Positions 58,567 to 64,000 of a stretch of 64,000 bases of DNA are shown here, one piece after another. Source of the stretch: Apium graveolens (taxonomy: Eukaryota > Streptophyta > Magnoliopsida > Apiales > Apiaceae). The DNA is taken from contig NW_027418172.1 in the NCBI RefSeq assembly GCF_009905375.1, positions 1 to 64,000 of the forward strand, read 5' to 3'. A model generated the notes under the pieces. The model made no database searches and was not told where the DNA came from. It worked only from the letters and a program-made list of their open reading frames with translations. The stretch's first letter is position 1. The number at the start of each line of letters is the position of its first letter. The translations under genes and the position numbers were made by a program.

Positions 58567-59877
58567 TACACTTAACAAAACCTAAATCTCTCCTCCCCTT
58601 TCTCTAACCTTTGTCAATCTATAAATACCATTTCGACCCTCTTTTGTACCAAGGTAAGCCTCGTATGCCTTTGATTTTGCCCCCGCTACTGTCTTCTTAG
58701 CCATACGTCTAGCTTCCTTATATAAAATTCTTCTCATATCAACTTGTTCATTATCTTGGCAACACAAAAGTTCCCTAAAACGATCATGTTTAATTTTTAC
58801 TCGCTCCTGCACCTCCTGGTCCCACCACCAAGCTTCCTTCTACACCTGAACCTTTCTTCAGGTAACCCCTAACATACCTGTAGCTACATTTCTGATTGTA
58901 CAGGCCAATCGATTTCACATTCTATTAACATCCTCATCATAAAATCCGTCTTTTGCCAACCCAATCCTTTCTTTAAAAATACCTACTTTGTCTCCCTTTA
59001 GATTTTTCCATAAAATGTTCGGTGTCACCTCTCTATTATCTTGTACTACTCTTTTCCTTATACATATATCCATTACCAATAAACGATATTGAGTTGTACA
59101 TGCCTCACTCGGGAATACTTTACAATCTTTACAATCCATGTTGCCTTTTCTCATAAGAAGATAATCGATTTATGAGTTACAACCTCCACTCCTAAAAGTA
59201 ATCAGATGATCATCCCTTTTTTTAAAACAAGAATTAACAATCATTAATTAATGTGCCAAAGCAAACTCCAAAAGGTCCCACCCACTCTTGTTCCTCAACC
59301 CAAAACTAAAACCCCCATGAATGCCTACATAACCATCTGATTGTTCGCCAATATGACCATTAAAATCACCTCCTATATATAAATTATGGTCCCTAGGTAT
59401 CAACCTAACTATTTCATCCCAACAATCTCAAAAAATCTTTCTCGCTAACTCACTCAAACCAAAATGGGGTGCATACACACTTACAAAATTAACGATCTCT
59501 TCATTAACTATGAGTTTAATCTTCATAATCCTATCACTGACTCTACTCACTTCTACTATATTCTCCTTCAAGAGTGAACTTATCAAAATACCCACACCAT
59601 TCCTCGTATTATCAACCCCTGAATACCACAATTTAAACCCGTTAGCTTCCTTAGTACTACTACCCTTCCACTTAGTTTCCTGAATGCAAATCACATCCAC
59701 CTTTTTTTTCTTTAACATATCCACAAGTTCTAAAAATTTCCCGGTCAGAGAACCTACATTCAGCGTACCTATTCGAAAATAGACATTAGCTGACCTTTGC
59801 CCCTCCCGAGAAACTCTTCTCCCTAAATTACTACCACTATCACCACCATCACCCTTACTTCTTACCAAATCCATCAA
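58567..59877 (-). pseudogene. RTE LINE endonuclease and linker, right copy
   Basis: From ATG at 59877: MMDLVRSKGDGGDSGS, GTLNVGSLTGKFLELVDMLK (the family form GSLTGK is kept here), VDVICIQETKWKG, GVGILISS, VNFVSVYAPHFG, then a break near 59428. YIGGDFNGHIG is damaged to a frame with NGHIGEQ (59340-59390). The TAA before IDYLL (59168-59172) is shared with the left copy. 59154-58915 and 58812-58582 carry the FPSEACTTQYRLL and RRMAKKTVAGAKSKAYEA parts. Confidence 0.86.
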
Positions 59878-60135
59878 TTAAAGATAACTCTATTGCACGA
59901 AAACACACAACTTATAAATGAAAAATACACACTATATAACAAGAAACTATAAAATGCAAATAAACTATAAATAAATAAATAACAAGGAAATATATCTAAT
60001 AACAACTCCTATAGATACCCTAATTATCAAACCTGTTGACAAGGCTTTCATCTCCCTGTATTTCTTTTAATACTGGCCCTTTTATTTTGGTACTATCGGA
60101 GAATCTAGTCCATTCAGAGGCAATTTGTACACCAG

Positions 60136-60438
60136 TTGAAGTATATTTATATGTGGTTGTGTTTGTTTGGTGGCGGATCAAGTAAGGAGTTGTTTGTCAA
60201 ACCCGGAGAACTGGGGGAGAAAAATAACAAAGTAATTACGAGTAAACCGGGATGGGAACATGTTTGTATATTGCTTTGGATGAATAAACCACAGTTTTCT
60301 TGGATAAAGGAAGGACATTTGTATTATTTAATAAAAAAGATCATATCTCTTCTCTCGCATTTATTTTTCATAAATGAAATAATAACACAGAAAGAATTTC
60401 AGAAATTGTGTATGTTAGAGAGTAGAGGGGGTAGATAA
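60136..60438 (+). CDS. Unrecognised conserved open frame between the LINE halves, right copy
   Basis: 100 codons, homologous to 29789-30049: LFGGGSSKELFVKPGELGEK, WEHVCILLWMNKPQFSWIKE, LYYLIKKIISLLSHLFFINE, then ITQKEFQKLCMLESRGGR. Longer than the left version because it lacks the stop after ITQK. No recognised family. Confidence 0.3.
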   Translation: MKYIYMWLCLFGGGSSKELFVKPGELGEKNNKVITSKPGWEHVCILLWMNKPQFSWIKEGHLYYLIKKIISLLSHLFFINEIITQKEFQKLCMLESRGGR

Positions 60439-60489
60439 GATTAGAGATGGCCGTAAATGAGTGGATAAATGGTTATTTGGGAAAGTTTG

Positions 60490-61466
60490 GTGGCTAAAGG
60501 GGTGCCATGGATATATTTGAGGGTGATACAAGAAATGTATTTTTAGGTAAGGACGTGTGTTCGAACACCGGTTGGGGATGCTCATTACTTTCCGGTAGGA
60601 GTAAGACTTCACCAAGGATCCTCGCTAAGCCCATTTCTTTTTGCATTTATAATGGATGTTCTAACTAGGGGTATTCAGGATGGTGTACCTTGGTGTATGC
60701 TATTCGCGGATGATATAGTCATAATTAAGGAGACAAGGGTTGCAGTTAATGTAACATTAGAGCGATGGAGGTATATATTGGAGTCTAATGGATTGCGGGT
60801 TAGTCGGTCTAAGACGGAATATTTGTGGTATAACTTTAGTAATCTACCGAATGGTGAGGGGGTGTATGTTCTGATGGCCGATCAAGTATTGTCCCCAAAG
60901 ATAATTTCAGGTATCTGGGTTCCATTTTGCATAAGGAAGGGGGGATAGATGCGGATGTTACATATTGTATCAAATCAGGATGGCTAAAATGGAGGGCTGC
61001 TACAGGAATATTATGTGATAGGAGGGTTCCTTTCAGAGTAAAAGGAAAACTTTATAGGGTAGCGATCATACTGGCCTTGTTATACGGGTCGGAGTGCTGG
61101 GCATTGAAAAAGGCTCAAGAGTGTAGGTTAGAGGTGGCAGAAATGAGAATGTTAAAGTAGATTTATGGACGTACCATGTTGGATAGATTCTCAAATGGTT
61201 TTTTCAGGAATAAATTACGAGTTACGCCTATTGCAGAAAAAGTGAGGGAAGGTCGATTGCGTTGGTTTGGGAATATTAGGCGAAGAAGGATAGCTACTCC
61301 AGTGCGCAGGGTGGAGGATTTAGTGGTATCAGGATCAAGAAGGAGAGGGAGGCCAAGGAGGATTTGGGCTGATCTACTCACGCTGGACTTAAGGGCCCTA
61401 AACCTCAGTGCTGACATGACCTCAAATAGGAGATCTTGGCGCAGGAGGATAAGGGTGGCAGATTAG
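60490..61466 (+). pseudogene. RTE LINE reverse transcriptase, C-terminal part, right copy
   Basis: GVPWIYLRVI-like start is rearranged; frame broken before 60652, then MDVLTRGIQDGVPWCMLFAD with DIVIIKETRVAVN (catalytic FADD), LRVSRSKTEYLWY, a one-base shift near 60900, HKEGGIDADV, GSECWALKKAQECRLEVAEM, a TAG near 61159, then SNGFFRNKLRVTPIAEKVRE, GRLRWFGNIRRRRIATPVRR and the full C-terminus RGRPRRIWADLLTLDLRALN to 61466, which the left copy lacks. Confidence 0.88.
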
Positions 61467-62078
61467 TTTGGACTTTCGTAGTTTGCATGTGTAGTTTGTC
61501 ATTTAGTGCACTTTTTGGTAGTTGGTAATAATTTTATTTGTCTAGTACTTATACTTCATAAGTTTTGTAGTTTATTCTCATAGTTATTAATAGTCTTAGT
61601 TGCTCGTGTAGGTGCTACAGTGTCATTTTTTAATGCCATATGACTAATTACATGATATGGTAGATGGATTGTGTGCTATTTTAGTTTTTTTGACAGGTTT
61701 GTGGTACTTCAAATATTAAGTTTGGAGAGTGATCTCCAAGGGAAATATGGCGTTTGAGGCATCAAAAGGAGTGCAGTAAGAGAAATAGAAGAGGCTTACA
61801 ACAATGAACCAATGAACGAAGCTTTTTACGGTAAGTCCCATGTGAAGAAGGACATGGGATGAGATATTGTATCATTGTTTATCATTGTCTCGCGTTCCGT
61901 ACTTATGTTTATGGATCATTGCTTACCTAGGACACACATATTTGTGCATACACACAAGTCGTTGGTCTTTTAAGGAAACAACCTCTTCATTCTTTGGAAT
62001 GAGGGTAAGGCTGCGTACCATACACCCTCCCCAGACACTGCCCTAGGTGGTATTATTAGGTACGATTGATTGATTGAT
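61467..62078 (+). other. RTE LINE 3' untranslated region and tail
   Basis: Noncoding; contains the gtaaggctgcgtacc motif (62004-62018), accctccccagac and cctaggtggtatt, typical of plant RTE 3' ends, then TTGA repeats. The same region in reverse at 28278-28844. Confidence 0.75.
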
Positions 62079-63574
62079 TGATTGAAAAAAGTTATTATAA
62101 ATGTAACTCAATTCTTTTTCTTAACATTGACATTTAATTCTCAAAGGGATAATTCTTGTTATGGAGGTCATGTAAAAACAAATACAAGTGGCATTTCATG
62201 TCAATCTATATACATATATAGAAGAAAAATGGGATACTTATTGTACGGTTTTAAGTTTTAACAAAAGTTTGTTCAAAAAACATATAAGAAATAAAAATGA
62301 AGAAACAGGGAAATACAAATTATTACCTTAACCTTGTTAAACAACATCAATTCATGAAAGCCTCCAAATCTTATCTACTTAATCCTCCACCAATTCATTT
62401 GGAGATGTGTTTAACCTTAGAACACCAAAACACTTTTTTATAGAAAATACAAATAATATCAAAATACTATTTTATAGCCATGTACAAGTTTATTTTGTTT
62501 GTAACGCTGCGCCCACTTGTGCTCGTATTAGGGTTTTACCTACCTTTTTTATAAACTCCATTTTGCAGGCCCAGTTGTATATCATGGGTTTCAATGGGCC
62601 CAATATAGTTGAAATTTTTGATTCAATATACTTTGATCCATGTATTATGTAAATTAATTGGATGTGGATGTAAAAGCCTAAAGAAGTATTACTCTAATTT
62701 ATTTTGTGTTGTAAATAAAATGACATTCTAAAAATCAAGTGGTAAGCAGTGTATAAAAAAGATAACTTCAAAATGACATTTTTTCGAAAATTCTATATTT
62801 TATATAGTGAGATTATATATAAACCACCTATTGACCTCAATTAACAATAATATATGTACTAATCCAACCCTAACTAATAATAATAAATTATTTGTCATGC
62901 ACAAAATAATATTTACATAACCACATTTAATCAAATTAAATTTCTACACGTATAAGATAGGATAAAAAAAATTTGACAAAAATTTATACGTATGAGAAAA
63001 ATGATACGGTTTATAAAAATATTTACTAATTGCTTTGTTTATTTAAACATAAGAATTAAAATGAATGATAATATGACTGTTGATTTTTATTTAGTTATTA
63101 ATCAATTTTATTTTGAAATTATAATGCTCTGACTTGACCATATGTACTTTGACGTAATTATCATGAATATTTTTAATATTTTCAACTGTAATAAAAATTT
63201 ATTATTGAAAACCATGCTTATATTTTTTTAACTCAAAATTTTCAATAGACAAGTTTTCTAATAAATTTTGGGTCTTTCCACAAAGTAGGAAATGCAAAGG
63301 GGCCAAGTCAGCCCACTTTGTATTTTTTTGCTAGCATTCACAAAAAGGTTGACCAGTACACAAACACATTATTTTGTCTAATATGTACCAAAATATAGTT
63401 CCATTATGATTTTAAGATGAATAAGGAGGATAGGTTCATATATTAGTTCTCGAATTTCTTTTTTGAATAAAATAATAAATATTAAACTTTAATTCAAAAA
63501 AATATATTTTAAAAAGATATGTAAAATTATGAATTTTAGATGAAAAAGTAAAAAAAATATTTGTTATGGGACGG
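62079..63574 (-). pseudogene. GRP-3 promoter and first exons
   Basis: Reverse of 26792-28277. 80-nt exon 62126-62205; probable untranslated exon about 62310-62500; telo-box TTAGGGTTT 62528-62536; site II GGCCCA 62568-62573 and TGGGCCCA 62595-62602. Together with 57402-58566 it forms one GRP locus split by the RTE insertion. Confidence 0.6.
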
Positions 63575-64000
63575 TGAATATGGCTAACTAAGATTAGTTT
63601 AAAATTTTACCGGATAATGCCTTACTGAGATTTTATAAACACTTAATAATCTGACAATGATGGTAAGCTAAAATGACTAAATGCAGTGCAGAAAATAGTA
63701 TGCAGAAAAGTAATAAGAACAGACAAGAATTTTAGCCGGGTTCGTCCCGTAATCCCCTATGGTCACTATATATTATTGAATAATGGCTTGCTAAAACCCT
63801 GTTTCTAAACCTGCCCTCTAAGTACTACATTAGCCGGTAGTACAAACTTCTCTTGCACTAGTTCACCAAACCCTTATTTCTGTTAGCCAACTATCCAGCA
63901 ACTAATCAATACAAATTAAACAATACAAATGGAATGACAAAGTAATTACAACTCAAACTATAGACTCTCTAAGATAAAACACGTGTATATAATTAAAAGC
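63575..64000 (-). repeat. Copia LTR, partial at window end
   Basis: Minus-strand LTR end (ccatattca at 63575) matching 26360-26791; continues past the window. About 70 bp are missing near 63765, between ccctatggtc and actatatattattg. Confidence 0.82.

Larger units (their letters stand above)
58567..62078. mobile_element. RTE-clade LINE with inverted 5' half, right copy
   Basis: Mirror of 28278-31519 and slightly longer at the endonuclease end, which keeps GTKEGRNGIYRLTKVRERGG before joining GRP intron at 58567. The 3' end is a (TTGA)n tail (about 62056-62076) preceded by gtaaggctgcgtacc. It lies in the intron of GRP-3; the flanks correspond to GRP-1 positions of about 15585 and 15950, so about 370 bp of target were lost. 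Confidence 0.84.

Noticed and set aside
1..64000. Whole window as an assembly artefact (same region assembled twice, inverted)
   Set aside because: The arms differ by many substitutions and by private indels spread along their length, and extra elements lie at the centre; a mis-joined haplotype cannot be fully excluded without reads.

Overview
This is nuclear DNA from a flowering plant, most likely a eudicot. It is very AT-rich, has no operons or bacterial-style genes, and is built almost entirely from decayed plant retrotransposons (Ty1/copia, Ty3/gypsy, L1 and RTE LINEs), a CACTA-type DNA transposon end, and repeated copies of one broken intron-containing gene for a secreted glycine-rich protein (GRP). 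I see no intact host gene, no tRNA or rRNA gene and no CRISPR. The species cannot be named from what is visible.

The main architecture is a large imperfect inverted duplication. Left arm, about 1-22520: L1 fragment, gypsy fragment, U block, second gypsy integrase piece, second U block with GRP 5' exons, CACTA end, copia gag (minus strand), copia LTR-pol-LTR element (9324-14100), GRP promoter and gene GRP-1 (to 17057), an AT-rich tandem block, then a second L1 plus gypsy module. The same series is present in reverse order and orientation at about 55960-33666. For most of the length the coordinates of matching points add up to about 55700-56200. The arms differ by substitutions and private indels (about 22 of 206 residues between GRP-1 and GRP-2), so they are old copies and not one sequence assembled twice.

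The centre (22520-33665) holds a mosaic spacer, another gypsy gag piece, a copia 3' end with LTR, a GRP promoter with 5' exons (GRP-4) carrying an RTE LINE, and then a younger copia RNase H plus LTR fragment. The right end (55960-64000) carries a third glycine-rich exon (GRP-3), the same RTE LINE in the opposite orientation, the GRP-3 promoter block and a copia LTR. Both flanks therefore look like parts of tandem arrays of one composite unit (copia LTR, GRP gene, AT block, L1, gypsy, U block) that meet head to head at about 31519/31520, where RTE coding sequence abuts copia coding sequence.

No element looks able to transpose by itself: every reading frame has stops, frameshifts or missing domains, and many of these lesions are shared by both arms, so they predate the duplication. 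The most distinctive content is the GRP family: a promoter block with TGGGCC/GGCCCA site II motifs and an AAACCCTAA telo-box, an 80-nt exon of constant length in five copies, a signal-peptide exon and a Gly/Ser/Ile-rich exon, never all intact at one locus. Block edges were set by eye and are good to roughly 20-50 bp unless a motif fixes them.
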